A stretch of 64,000 bases of DNA from Ureibacillus manganicus DSM 26584 (GTDB lineage: Bacteria > Bacillota > Bacilli > Bacillales_A > Planococcaceae), in contig NZ_JPVN01000003.1 of NCBI RefSeq assembly GCF_000772945.1, positions 1-64,000 on the forward strand, read 5' to 3'. Under the pieces are notes generated by a model. The model was not told the DNA's origin. It saw only the letters and a program-made list of their open reading frames with translations, and did no database searches. Numbering within the stretch: the first letter of the stretch is position 1; every line of letters begins with the position of its first letter. The position numbers were made by a program, and so were the translations under genes. Below, one piece after another: positions 53,873 through 62,398 of this stretch.

Positions 53873-55018
53873 ATGGAAAATCCAATACTAACGATAATCT
53901 TTATGGCTGTAGTAGGAGCATTAATTGGTGGGTTTACTAATTTTATTGCGATTAAAATGCTTTTTCACCCGTATAATGCCATCTATATCGGATCATGGAA
54001 GCTTCCGTTTACACCTGGCTTAATCCCGAAACGTCGCGGGGAACTTGCAACACAATTAGGTGAAACGGTAACGAAATATTTACTAACTCCAGAAGTTTTT
54101 AGAAAGAAATTACTTTCTGATGATATCCGTGAATCTGTATTAAAATTTACCCAAACGAAGGTCGAAGAAGTTATATTTACAGACGAAAAAACAATCTTAG
54201 ACTGGACAAAGTTTGTAGGGTTAAACAACTTGCCAAATACAATTGAAGGTAAAGTCAATGTAGTCATTGAAACTCAAGTTTTCAATGTAAGGAATACATT
54301 ATCTTCGAAGTCAATAGAACAGATTTTACCGGAACAACTTCATGAAACAATTGAAAGAAAAATACCTGAACTTGCTTCCTATATTTTAGAAAAAGGGGAA
54401 GAATATTTTCAATCTCCAAAGGGCGAGGCAACTATTCGTAATATGATGGATGACTTCTTATCATCCAAAGGAACAATTGGTGGGATGCTTCAAATGTTCT
54501 TTGGTGACTCCAACGCAGTCGTAGGTAAACTACAAAGAGAATTGGTTAACATGTTGAAATCCCCAGGTACAAAAAATTTGTTAGTCAATTTGTTCGAGCA
54601 AGAATGGGATAAATTAAAACAACAGCCAATAATGAATTACTTGCAAGAAGTTGAATTCGAATCGATTATTGAAAAACTCCAAGCATATGCTAAAAAAGAG
54701 CTTGCCCTAGAGGAAAGATTAGACAAATCAATTAACTATTACTGGCCTCAGGGTAATGAGTATGTCAAAATGGAATTACTGCCAAAACTTTTAGACCAAG
54801 GATTTAATCTTGCGGAGAAGAAATTAGAAGATGTAGTAAATCGTTTAAATTTACAAGAAGTAGTAAGAGAACAAGTCGATTCATTTCCTCTTAAAAAATT
54901 GGAGGAATTGGTCGTTAGTGTTACAAATCGTGAGTTAAAGATGATTACAGTTCTAGGAGCCGTATTAGGTGGAGTCATTGGGATTGTGCAAGGCTTAATT
55001 GTTTTACTATTAAATTAA
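53873..55018 (+). CDS. yheB: YheB-family membrane protein (DUF445)
   Basis: The 381-residue protein has one N-terminal helix (about 4-24) with GALIGGFTNFIAIKMLFHPY, the DUF445 signature, and PGLIPKRRGELATQLGETV right after. A large helical middle region (about 80-345) follows, and the C-terminal helix VLGAVLGGVIGIVQGLIVLL is the second anchor. ATG 53873 has GTGAGAGG upstream; a GTG five codons earlier is also open. yheA starts 38 bp later. Conserved in spore-formers, role unproven. Confidence 0.92.
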   Translation: MENPILTIIFMAVVGALIGGFTNFIAIKMLFHPYNAIYIGSWKLPFTPGLIPKRRGELATQLGETVTKYLLTPEVFRKKLLSDDIRESVLKFTQTKVEEVIFTDEKTILDWTKFVGLNNLPNTIEGKVNVVIETQVFNVRNTLSSKSIEQILPEQLHETIERKIPELASYILEKGEEYFQSPKGEATIRNMMDDFLSSKGTIGGMLQMFFGDSNAVVGKLQRELVNMLKSPGTKNLLVNLFEQEWDKLKQQPIMNYLQEVEFESIIEKLQAYAKKELALEERLDKSINYYWPQGNEYVKMELLPKLLDQGFNLAEKKLEDVVNRLNLQEVVREQVDSFPLKKLEELVVSVTNRELKMITVLGAVLGGVIGIVQGLIVLLLN

Positions 55019-55056
55019 TAGCTGTATTAATCGGCTAAAGAGAGTAGGAAAAAATT

Positions 55057-55401
55057 TTGATTAACATTTATGATGACATTAACAAATTAGAAAGTACATT
55101 ACGTCAGACTCCTGAGTTTAAAACTTTAAAAGAGGCTGTTGAACTAGTACGCTCAGATGAAGAATCGAAAAAGCTATTCACAAATTTCCGTGATATTCAA
55201 ATGAAGCTACAAGAAAAACAAATGAACGGTGAAGAATTGTTAGAAGACGAGTATATGTACTTACAAAAAACAGCACAACTTGCACAACAAAACCCAAAAA
55301 TTTTAGCAATGCTAGAAGCTGAAATGGCTGTAAGTAAAATCATTGAAGAAATCAACCGCATTATCGTAAAACCAATCCAGTCTATGTACGATGGACTATA
55401 A
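55057..55401 (+). CDS. yheA: YheA/YlbF/YmcA-family protein
   Basis: The 114-residue, all-helical protein has MINIYDDINKLESTLRQTPE, then DEESKKLFTNFRDIQMKLQEKQMNGEEL, the YlbF family core, and a C-terminal helix with INRIIVKPIQSMY. YlbF and YmcA act with YaaT on RNase Y and on sporulation, while YheA itself has no fixed role. The start is TTG, seven bases after AGGA. It lies in the conserved yheB-yheA order, with its own terminator. Confidence 0.92.
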   Translation: MINIYDDINKLESTLRQTPEFKTLKEAVELVRSDEESKKLFTNFRDIQMKLQEKQMNGEELLEDEYMYLQKTAQLAQQNPKILAMLEAEMAVSKIIEEINRIIVKPIQSMYDGL

Positions 55402-55409
55402 GATGAAGG

Positions 55410-55441
55410 ACCACACTTTTTAGGAAGTGTGGTTTTTTTCT
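55410..55441 (+). terminator. yheA terminator
   Basis: ACCACACTT and AAGTGTGGT form a stem with a short loop, followed by TTTTTTT. Confidence 0.93.
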
Positions 55442-55467
55442 TTGATTGATAGTGTGGTGCGAAATAT

Positions 55468-55638
55468 ACAAAATGATCGATACTGCCATAAAGGAGAGCG
55501 ATAATGTCACAAAGTGAATCGATACGGTCACAAAGTAGGTCGATATATACAAAGTGATCGATACTGCCACAAAGTAGGTCGATTAAGATACAAAGTGGAT
55601 CTATACTGCCACAAAGTAGAGCGATTAAGTCACAAAGT
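55468..55638. repeat. 21-bp-spaced ACAAAGT array
   Basis: ACAAAGT or variants begin at 55468, 55488, 55509, 55530, 55549, 55569, 55590, 55611 and 55632, steps 20, 21, 21, 19, 20, 21, 21 and 21. Flanks repeat GATCGATACTGCC and GTCGATTAAG in part. It lies between yheA and hemZ. Confidence 0.93.
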
Positions 55639-55770
55639 AGACCGATTTAAAAATCGAATGATGAACTATCCATTTGGGAAGTATTTCTTTCATCATTTGT
55701 CGCGAGACATGGTAAAATAGAAAAAGTGATTTTTGATCGACATGATCATTTGAAGAAAGAGAGTTAATAT

Positions 55771-57288
55771 ATGAAAACTATAAAAATAAATGAACAATTT
55801 AAAGAGGATTACATCCGAGTTTTAAATCATATAGCAAATTTGTTTTTTGAGGATTCTAAAATTGCCACTTCACATGATGAGGCAGATATGGTTATTCAAT
55901 TTAATTATTCAATTGACGATAATTATACAATTCATACAGCAAGTGAATTAACTGTTGAAGGTCAAACATATAAAAGTAACTATTCTATTAACTACGCAAC
56001 AGAAGGAACAGAAAAGGAACAAGGAATACGAATGAAACGTGCCCTTTCGCATGTTATGTTAGATGTACTTGAACAGTATACAGGCATGACACAAGAGTGG
56101 GGGATATTAACAGGTGTTCGCCCTACAAAACTGTACCACAACTATCGTAAACAAGGGTTAACAGATCAACAGATTGCAGAAATTTTAAAATCAGATTTCC
56201 GTATTTCAGATGCGAAAATTGAGCTTATGAAAGAAATTGTTGATCGCCAACTAAAAACAATCCCTGACCTAGATGGAATCGGTAAAGAAATTTCCATTTA
56301 TATCGGTGTGCCGTTTTGTCCAACGAAATGTGCATATTGTACATTCCCTGCTTATGCTATTGGAGCGAATCGTAAGCATGGTCGTGTTGAATCCTTTATC
56401 GACGGACTACACATTGAAATTCGTGCGATGGGGAAATGGATAAAAGAAAATAATATGAACATTACATCGATTTATTGGGGTGGGGGAACTCCGACTTCCA
56501 TTGAGGCTGAGGAAATGGATGCATTGTATAAAACAATGTTTGAATCCTTCCCAAATCCTGAAACGATTCGAGAAATTACTGTAGAAGCTGGTCGTCCAGA
56601 TACAATTACTCCTGAAAAGATTGAAGTATTGAAAAAGTACGGAATTGACCGTATTTCTGTCAATCCACAATCGTATACAGATGAGACATTAAAGGCAATT
56701 GGTCGCCACCATACAGTTCAAGAAACGATTGATAAGTTCTGGCTATCACGTAATTCAGGTATGAACAACATCAATATGGATTTAATTATCGGACTGCCAA
56801 ATGAAGGAATCGAAGAATTCCAACATTCATTAGACGAGTCGGCAAAAATGCAACCTGAATCGTTAACGGTTCATACATTATCTTTTAAACGTGCATCAGA
56901 AATGACAAGAAATAAAGATAAATACAAAGTGGCAGACCGCAATACAGTTTCTAAAATGATGGACATGGCAAGCAGTTGGACAAAAGAAAATGGCTATGTT
57001 CCATATTATTTATATAGACAAAAGAACATCTTAGGAAACTTAGAAAATGTAGGTTATTCAAAGCCTGGGGAAGAAAGTATTTATAACATTGTCATTATGG
57101 AAGAAGTGCAAACTATTTTAGGACTCGGTTGTGGTGCTTCTACGAAATTTGTTAATCCTGAAACAGGGAAAATAACACAATTCCACAATCCAAAAGATCC
57201 AGCGGCATACATTATGACATTTGAAGAAGCCATAGAGAAAAAAGTAGAAATGCTAGAGGATTTATATAATGTACAACTAAGTAAATAA
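55771..57288 (+). CDS. hemZ: HemZ, coproporphyrinogen III oxidase-like radical SAM protein
   Basis: This 505-residue protein is close to B. subtilis HemZ. The radical SAM cluster motif lies in GVPFCPTKCAYCTFPAY (three cysteines). WGGGTPTSIE and EAGRPDTITPEK follow, with DLIIGLPNEG. The N-terminal 165 residues are a separate domain typical of HemZ and absent from HemN. It may serve anaerobic heme synthesis, but HemZ proteins often lack full activity. A weak AAAGAGAG site precedes ATG 55771. A terminator follows. Confidence 0.93.
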   Translation: MKTIKINEQFKEDYIRVLNHIANLFFEDSKIATSHDEADMVIQFNYSIDDNYTIHTASELTVEGQTYKSNYSINYATEGTEKEQGIRMKRALSHVMLDVLEQYTGMTQEWGILTGVRPTKLYHNYRKQGLTDQQIAEILKSDFRISDAKIELMKEIVDRQLKTIPDLDGIGKEISIYIGVPFCPTKCAYCTFPAYAIGANRKHGRVESFIDGLHIEIRAMGKWIKENNMNITSIYWGGGTPTSIEAEEMDALYKTMFESFPNPETIREITVEAGRPDTITPEKIEVLKKYGIDRISVNPQSYTDETLKAIGRHHTVQETIDKFWLSRNSGMNNINMDLIIGLPNEGIEEFQHSLDESAKMQPESLTVHTLSFKRASEMTRNKDKYKVADRNTVSKMMDMASSWTKENGYVPYYLYRQKNILGNLENVGYSKPGEESIYNIVIMEEVQTILGLGCGASTKFVNPETGKITQFHNPKDPAAYIMTFEEAIEKKVEMLEDLYNVQLSK

Positions 57289-57292
57289 CAAT

Positions 57293-57337
57293 AAGGGTGA
57301 TTCAAAGTCTAAGCCTTTGGATCACCCTTTATTTTTA
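57293..57337. terminator. bidirectional terminator
   Basis: AAGGGTGAT-CAAAG and CTTTG-ATCACCCTT pair between convergent genes. Confidence 0.9.
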
Positions 57338-57342
57338 TATGA

Positions 57343-57960
57343 CTAATTCTTAATATATAAATCAAACACATGGCCAAAATCAGTATTGGAATATGAATCG
57401 CTCATATTCTTAAGCCATGTATTCGTAAACTCTGTAATAGATTTAAAGGATTCAGCAGGAGACTGTCCTTGACTGTAACCAGGCGAGGAAAGAGTTTTCT
57501 TTGCACTATCAAGGCTATCGAGCATATGATTTCTATATTTATCGTTATCTCTCATTATTTGTTCAATTGTAACGAGACTTTTGTATAAATCTTTAATCTT
57601 CTCGGCGTAGCTTTTATTAATATCGATTGAAAATGTAGTTTCACCAATAACAAATTTAATCTCAACATCTAGATCAATAGTTCCTGCCGTTTCAAGAGAT
57701 ACATGGTGAAGTGAATTGTATTTATAATCATATCGCTTTAATGTTCTTTTTTTACTAATCGCAGAATCACCATCAACGTGGATTAAGGCGTAGTTTGTAA
57801 AACAATATTCATCAGCCTTCGTTTTAATAATAAAATAAATCTTCTCACCTTTTTCGTATAAAACGTAATCATCTGATTCAGTTTTATCATAATCCTGAGG
57901 TTCAATTACTTTTCCGATATCGGATAGACCTAAAGCATCGGCTGCAAGTTTTTTAAACAA
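57343..57960 (-). CDS. bacterial PH-domain protein (YvbH-like)
   Basis: The 205-residue protein has a PH-like domain (about 10-130) built of beta strands, including IYFIIKTKADEYCFTNYALI and GTIDLDVEIKFVIGE. The C-terminal helical region (about 130-200) is like the YvbH oligomerisation region. No signal or membrane segment is present. The start is TTG, seven bases after AAGGGG. It is a single gene. Role unknown. Confidence 0.82.
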   Translation of the reverse strand: MFKKLAADALGLSDIGKVIEPQDYDKTESDDYVLYEKGEKIYFIIKTKADEYCFTNYALIHVDGDSAISKKRTLKRYDYKYNSLHHVSLETAGTIDLDVEIKFVIGETTFSIDINKSYAEKIKDLYKSLVTIEQIMRDNDKYRNHMLDSLDSAKKTLSSPGYSQGQSPAESFKSITEFTNTWLKNMSDSYSNTDFGHVFDLYIKN

Positions 57961-58137
57961 GTTTTAACCCCTTTTCACTTAAAAATTACTACAAGATTAA
58001 TATACTTTTTTATCATCAATATATGACAATAAATTCGAAGCTAATTCATACTATTTATTATTCTGGTATGAACTATCTGAACCTATTAATCTATGCTAAA
58101 CTAAGAATAATTATCCAAAGAAAGTGCTGGTGGTCAC

Positions 58138-58926
58138 ATGTCAATCAATACAATTATTTTTGATTTAGATGATACATTATTATGGGACAAGCAAAGTATA
58201 CAAACCGCTTTCGATAAAACTTGTGAATATGCTGCCACGATACATAATGTAGAACCAAAGCAATTAGAACAAGCTGTACGTGTGGAAGCTCGGAAATTAT
58301 ATGAGTCTTACGAAACTTATGATTACACTGTGTTAATTGGTATCAATCCTTTTGAAGGTCTGTGGGGCACGTTTGATGATCCGACACCGGAGTTCCAAAA
58401 AATGAAGGAAATTATTCCGCAATATCAAAAAGAAGCATGGACAAACGGGTTAAAAGCTGTGGGAATTAATGACCCGGCGCTTGGTGTAGCACTTAGTGAA
58501 CGATTTGTTGAAGAAAGAAAAAAATCCCCATATGTATATGAAGATACATATGCAGTACTTGATGAATTAAAAGGGAAATATCAACTTGTACTTTTAACTA
58601 ATGGAGCACCGAGTTTACAAAATTTAAAATTGCAAATTACACCTGAAATTCGTGCCTATTTTGACCATGTAATTATTTCTGGAGATTTTGGAATAGGAAA
58701 ACCCGATGCCAGTATTTTTGAGTTCGTAATGGATAAAGCAGGTATCACTGCTGAAGAAGGGATCATGGTTGGTGATAATTTAAATACGGATATTTTGGGA
58801 TCCTCTCGCGTTGGTATGCGTAATGTGTGGATTAACCGTGAAAACAAAGAACAGAATCCTGAAATTCCAACGACTTATGAAGTGACGTCGTTGACAGAGT
58901 TTTTAAACTTAGTGAAAACCTTATAG
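58138..58926 (+). CDS. HAD-superfamily phosphatase (YsaA-like)
   Basis: This 262-residue HAD hydrolase has motif I DLDDTLLWD, motif II TNGAP, motif III lysine in GIGKPDAS, and motif IV MVGDNLNTDI. A helical cap of the C1 type fills residues about 20-110. The closest Bacillus relatives are YsaA-type phosphatases, with phosphoserine among reported substrates; that would suit serA 4 kb away, but this is a guess. ATG 58138 follows a GGTGG site. Confidence 0.87.
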   Translation: MSINTIIFDLDDTLLWDKQSIQTAFDKTCEYAATIHNVEPKQLEQAVRVEARKLYESYETYDYTVLIGINPFEGLWGTFDDPTPEFQKMKEIIPQYQKEAWTNGLKAVGINDPALGVALSERFVEERKKSPYVYEDTYAVLDELKGKYQLVLLTNGAPSLQNLKLQITPEIRAYFDHVIISGDFGIGKPDASIFEFVMDKAGITAEEGIMVGDNLNTDILGSSRVGMRNVWINRENKEQNPEIPTTYEVTSLTEFLNLVKTL

Positions 58927-58939
58927 TTTAAGTAGAAAA

Positions 58940-58983
58940 AACGTTGGAATGGTATGAAATTATTCATTATCATTCCAACGATA
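58940..58983. terminator. hairpin overlapping the DHFR-like gene end
   Basis: CGTTGGAATG-TATGAA and TTCATT-CATTCCAACG pair. The right arm lies inside the last codons of the convergent gene. Confidence 0.8.
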
Positions 58984-59517
58984 AATTAACTGTACAACAC
59001 CGGAACTAAACGATCGCGTATTTACCAGTTGAAGGTATACTCTCTGCTGAATATTAGTAAACAATGGCTTACCTTCCCCTAAAATCACTGGATGAACAGA
59101 TAATCTAAATTCATCAACAAGCCCCAAGTTGATAAAGGTAGTAATTAGGCTCGATCCTCCATATAGCCAAATGTCTTTACCAGGCTGCTTCTTTAATTTA
59201 GTAACTTCTTCCTTTATATCATTATTTATATATTTTACTTTTGACCCGATTTCTTTTTGCGTTTTGGAAAACACAATTTTCTCTTTTGAATGAACTAAAT
59301 CCCACATTTCTTTTTCTGCCTCATCAGAAGTTTGTGGCAAAAATTCTCCCCACAAATCGTAACTTTTTCTGCCGTAAAGGATTGTATCAATTTGATTTAG
59401 AAATTTTGTGAAATCCATATCTGGCTCCATTATGCACCAGTCAACTTCTCCATTTTTCCCCTCAATAAAGCCATCTAAAGTGACCGCTAAATCTAATATG
59501 ACTTTTCGTTTAGACAT
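58960..59517 (-). CDS. dihydrofolate-reductase-fold protein (RibD C-terminal family)
   Basis: This 185-residue protein of the YwjB/YyaP group begins with VILDLAVTLDGFI. It has the cofactor loop YGGSSLITTFINLGLVDEF and HPVILGEGKPLF, and ends VQLIYRW. It is probably an NADPH-dependent reductase; the substrate is unknown and real folate activity is unlikely. GAGGTGGAAG precedes the ATG. It ends inside a shared terminator hairpin. Confidence 0.88.
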   Translation of the reverse strand: MSKRKVILDLAVTLDGFIEGKNGEVDWCIMEPDMDFTKFLNQIDTILYGRKSYDLWGEFLPQTSDEAEKEMWDLVHSKEKIVFSKTQKEIGSKVKYINNDIKEEVTKLKKQPGKDIWLYGGSSLITTFINLGLVDEFRLSVHPVILGEGKPLFTNIQQRVYLQLVNTRSFSSGVVQLIYRWNDNE

Positions 59518-59577
59518 TTACTTCCACCTCTTTTTAGGAACGTTCGTTCTCTATATTGTACCAAAGGTTAAAAAAAA

Positions 59578-59606
59578 TGGCGAATTCGAAATAACCGAAT
59601 CGCCAC
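59578..59606 (-). terminator. terminator of yteA
   Basis: TGGCGA-TTCG and CGAA-TCGCCA form a stem just past the yteA stop, between yteA and the start of the DHFR-like gene. Confidence 0.75.
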
Positions 59607-59611
59607 TTAAT

Positions 59612-60298
59612 TTATTCCTCTAAATAATCGTATTTTCTTGCATGGTCAACTTCCCGTTGAGAAAGTTGTTGTGTTAACTGATCAATTTCTGAAATATGGA
59701 AGGAACTGAGTTCGTCGTTTCTTGCCACTTCTTCAGGGTCATCATATAAATCCTCATATTCTTCAAAGTCCCCTTCGAAATCTGAAGGAGTCTCGGATGT
59801 CCCATATTTTGCAACAACTTGAAACGTATCCTCATAATCATGGATGTCATCTTTATCATCTCTACCTGAAAATGAATTATCAACAGGTGGTAAAATCACT
59901 TGTTCTTCAACAGGGCGATCTGTTGGAATGTTTTTTGCATCCGTATGTTCAATACAAAAAGCAGTATAGGGAAGTGCTTCTAGACGTTCATATGGAATAT
60001 CTTGATGACAAACTTCACAAACTCCATATGTACCGCTATCCATTTTTTCTAATGCAGCATTAACTTTTGCTAGTTCATCTTCATCGTGAACTTTTAACGC
60101 CATATCTTTTTCACGTTCATATAACTCAGTTCCTAAATCAGCTGGATGATTATCAACGGTAGACAATTCATCAATTGAGTCACGAAGACTCCCGCGTTCT
60201 AAATATTCCTGGTCATCAGCCAAATCTTCCTTAGATAGAGATTTCTTTTGATCGAGTAACATCATTTTTAAGTTCGATAACTGATTTTCATTTAACAA
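59612..60298 (-). CDS. yteA: YteA-family TraR/DksA zinc-finger protein
   Basis: The 228-residue protein has a TraR/DksA-like fold. Long helices (about 5-80) precede the finger CEVCHQDIPYERLEALPYTAFCIEH, which has three cysteines plus a histidine. An acidic C-terminal half (about 135-228) is rich in Asp and Glu. YteA-type proteins in Bacillus are expressed in sporulation; a role at RNA polymerase is possible but not shown. A strong AAGGACGTGATG context precedes the start. It is flanked by an array on its 5' side. Confidence 0.87.
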   Translation of the reverse strand: MLNENQLSNLKMMLLDQKKSLSKEDLADDQEYLERGSLRDSIDELSTVDNHPADLGTELYEREKDMALKVHDEDELAKVNAALEKMDSGTYGVCEVCHQDIPYERLEALPYTAFCIEHTDAKNIPTDRPVEEQVILPPVDNSFSGRDDKDDIHDYEDTFQVVAKYGTSETPSDFEGDFEEYEDLYDDPEEVARNDELSSFHISEIDQLTQQLSQREVDHARKYDYLEE

Positions 60299-60453
60299 AG
60301 CATCACGTCCTTTCTAACAAACATAGTATGGACGGAAAAAGGGAAGTTATTAGAAGGAGAATTTTAAAAATTACCGAGGAAAGTCGCTTAACCTATAGGG
60401 AAATTTGTTCAGTAGTTTGAGCAAGTGCTGAGGTTGCCCATAAGTGGCGAAAA

Positions 60454-60863
60454 GTCGCTCATAAAACAGTAGAAGTCGCTCAATTGGCACCAAAAGTCGC
60501 TCAATTCCATCCGATAGTCGCTCATAAATTGGAGTGGATGCTGGAGTCGCTCATAAGAGGCGAAAAGTCGCTCATAAAACAGTAATAGTCGCTCAAATCG
60601 CACCAAAAGTCGCTCAATTCCATCCGAAAGTCGCTCATAAATTGGAGTGGATGCTGGAGTCGCTCATAAGAGGCAAAAAGTCGCTCATAAAACAGTAGAA
60701 GTCGCTCAAATCGCACCAAAAGTCGCTCAATTCCATCCGAAAGTCGCTCATAAAATGGATTGGATGCTGGAGTCGCTCATAAAACAGTAGAAGTCGCTCA
60801 ATTCGCACCTAAAGTCGCTCAATTCCATCCAAAAATCGCTCAAATCACTCCCGAAATCGCTCA
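60454..60863. repeat. 21/29-bp GTCGCTCA array
   Basis: GTCGCTCA or a close variant begins at 60454, 60475, 60496, 60517, 60546, 60567, 60588, 60609, 60630, 60659, 60680, 60701, 60722, 60743, 60772, 60793, 60814, 60835 and 60856. Steps are 21 with a 29 before 60546, 60659 and 60772. The super-unit of four 21s and one 29 is 113 bp. The last copy touches the IS element. Confidence 0.97.
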
Positions 60864-60971
60864 AAAAAAGTCAAGTCCTTATTATTGTGTAAAATACTTT
60901 TACTCTGTTTTCAACCTATTTTTTTATGAGATTATTGGGTTTTGAATTTACATCCCTAACATTTTTTCGGC

Positions 60972-61080
60972 CTTAACTTCCGTGGGGTAATAACTTCATA
61001 CTCAGTGAAGGCTGTCAAAGGCTCTTTTCACTTTGATAGCCTTTACTGGGTATGAAATACTCCCAGGAATGGAAGTTAAG
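60972..61080. repeat. 109-bp imperfect palindrome inside the IS element
   Basis: Ends CTTAACTTCC and GGAAGTTAAG are perfect 10-bp inverted repeats. Inside, TTCATAC/GTATGAA, CAGT/ACTG, AAGGCT/AGCCTT and TCAAAG/CTTTGA pair in order around a short loop. It lies between the left IS end and the 3' end of the transposase gene, and may be a nested small element or a terminator/insulator hairpin. Confidence 0.85.
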
Positions 61081-61092
61081 TACGAAATTGAC

Positions 61093-62253
61093 TCATAGTG
61101 ATTTTCTATTGTTATATTTTGTTTCTTGATATTCCATTAGTACTGCTCCTACTAATCTAAAAGCTGACTGTGTATTAGGGAAAATACGCAATACAGTCTC
61201 TCTTCTTCGAACCTCTTGATTTAAGCGTTCAAGCGAGTTAGTACTTCGAATATGTTTACGGATTCTTTCAGGAAAATTCATATATTGAATGGTATCTTCG
61301 AAACCTTCTTCAAAGATCTCAAGTGCTTTTTCATATTTTGAGTGATCACAAAATTGTTCCATTAATTCATCCTTGAATTTGCGGATATCATCGATTGTTA
61401 TAGCTTCAAAAACACGTTTAATCATTGTACGTATTTCAGTTGAATCCTTTTTAGGAAGTTTATCCATGATATTACGCTTAAAGTGCACATTGCATCTTTG
61501 CCAGGAAGTACCGATGAATTCACGGTGTATTGCTTTTTGTAACCCTTGATGAGCATCTGAAATAATTAGCTTGGGTGATTGTAGTCCACGAGCTTTAAGT
61601 TGTTGTAAAAAACGACTCCAACTTTCAAAACTCTCTACATGATCAACACTTAAGCCTAGTATTTCTCTTTTATTATCTTCTGTTATAGCAGTTGCAATAT
61701 AAACAGCTTTAGAAACAACACTATGATGCTCGCGAACTTTAATATACATTGCATCAACAAAAACATAAGGGTAATAAGTGGTGTTTAGAGGCCTATTGGC
61801 CCAATCGTTAATAACTGGATCTAACTTAGATGTTAGTGAAGAAACAAAAGACTTTGAAACATGTTCCCCACATAATTGCTTTACGATATTCGTAACTTTT
61901 CTAGTGGAGACACCATTTACAACCATCTCTAACATAGAAATTACTAATGCTTGATCACAACGAGCATACTTTTCAAAGACTTTAGTTGAAAATTCTCCAC
62001 TACGAGTTCTTGGAACCTTAAGTGTTAACTTTCCAATGCTCATTATTAGTTCACGTTCATAGTATCCATTACGATAATCACGGCGTTCGGCAGAACGCTC
62101 ATAGGCAGCTACATTTAAGTATTCATCACGTTCTTTTTCCATGAATTCATTTAATACAAGAACAATTGCCGATTTAATAACAGTATCAATATTTGAATTC
62201 ATAATAGAATCTTTTAAAACATCTAAATCTAGGTTAAACTGTAATTGAGTCAT
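61093..62253 (-). CDS. IS256-family transposase
   Basis: The 386-residue Mutator-type transposase has a full catalytic triad: Asp in YVFVDAMYIKV, Asp in LIISDAHQGL, and Glu in NSLERLNQEVRRR. The family CHFKRN-type motif is seen as RCNVHFKRNIMDKLP. AGAGGA lies six bases before ATG 62253. The frame is intact, so the element could be active. The gene reads towards the repeat array and away from serA. Confidence 0.97.
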   Translation of the reverse strand: MTQLQFNLDLDVLKDSIMNSNIDTVIKSAIVLVLNEFMEKERDEYLNVAAYERSAERRDYRNGYYERELIMSIGKLTLKVPRTRSGEFSTKVFEKYARCDQALVISMLEMVVNGVSTRKVTNIVKQLCGEHVSKSFVSSLTSKLDPVINDWANRPLNTTYYPYVFVDAMYIKVREHHSVVSKAVYIATAITEDNKREILGLSVDHVESFESWSRFLQQLKARGLQSPKLIISDAHQGLQKAIHREFIGTSWQRCNVHFKRNIMDKLPKKDSTEIRTMIKRVFEAITIDDIRKFKDELMEQFCDHSKYEKALEIFEEGFEDTIQYMNFPERIRKHIRSTNSLERLNQEVRRRETVLRIFPNTQSAFRLVGAVLMEYQETKYNNRKSL

Positions 62254-62356
62254 TTTATATCCTCTTTTCTAATGTGATCGTGGTTGAAAACATTGTATCA
62301 AAGAGGAACAAAAATGACTCTTTTCTTTTTACACAATTATACGGACTTAATCTCAA

Positions 62357-62390
62357 AAAAAGACCCCGGAAACTAATCCGAAGTCTTTCT
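62357..62390 (-). terminator. serA terminator
   Basis: AAAGAC-CCGGA and TCCG-GTCTTT pair. On the minus strand the T run TTTTTTTGAG follows and is the same T run shared with the IS target duplication. Confidence 0.88.
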
Positions 62391-62398
62391 CAAGTTAA

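Larger units (their letters stand above)
60871..62351 (-). mobile_element. IS256-family insertion sequence
   Basis: The element has terminal inverted repeats AAGTCCTTATTATTGTGTAA (left, from 60873) and AAGTCCGTATAATTGTGTAA (right, on the minus strand from 62348). An 11-bp direct repeat CTCAAAAAAAG flanks it at 60860-60870 and 62352-62362. IS256 elements make 8-9 bp target duplications, so the true duplication is within this. Its size, about 1.48 kb, is 100-150 bp larger than usual because of a 109-bp palindrome at 60972-61080. It separates the array from the serA terminator. Confidence 0.9.

Noticed and set aside
60409-60719. Two near-identical minus-strand frames of 65 residues
   Set aside because: They are translations of the 21-bp array. 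The 113-bp super-unit is not a multiple of three, and there is no ribosome site.
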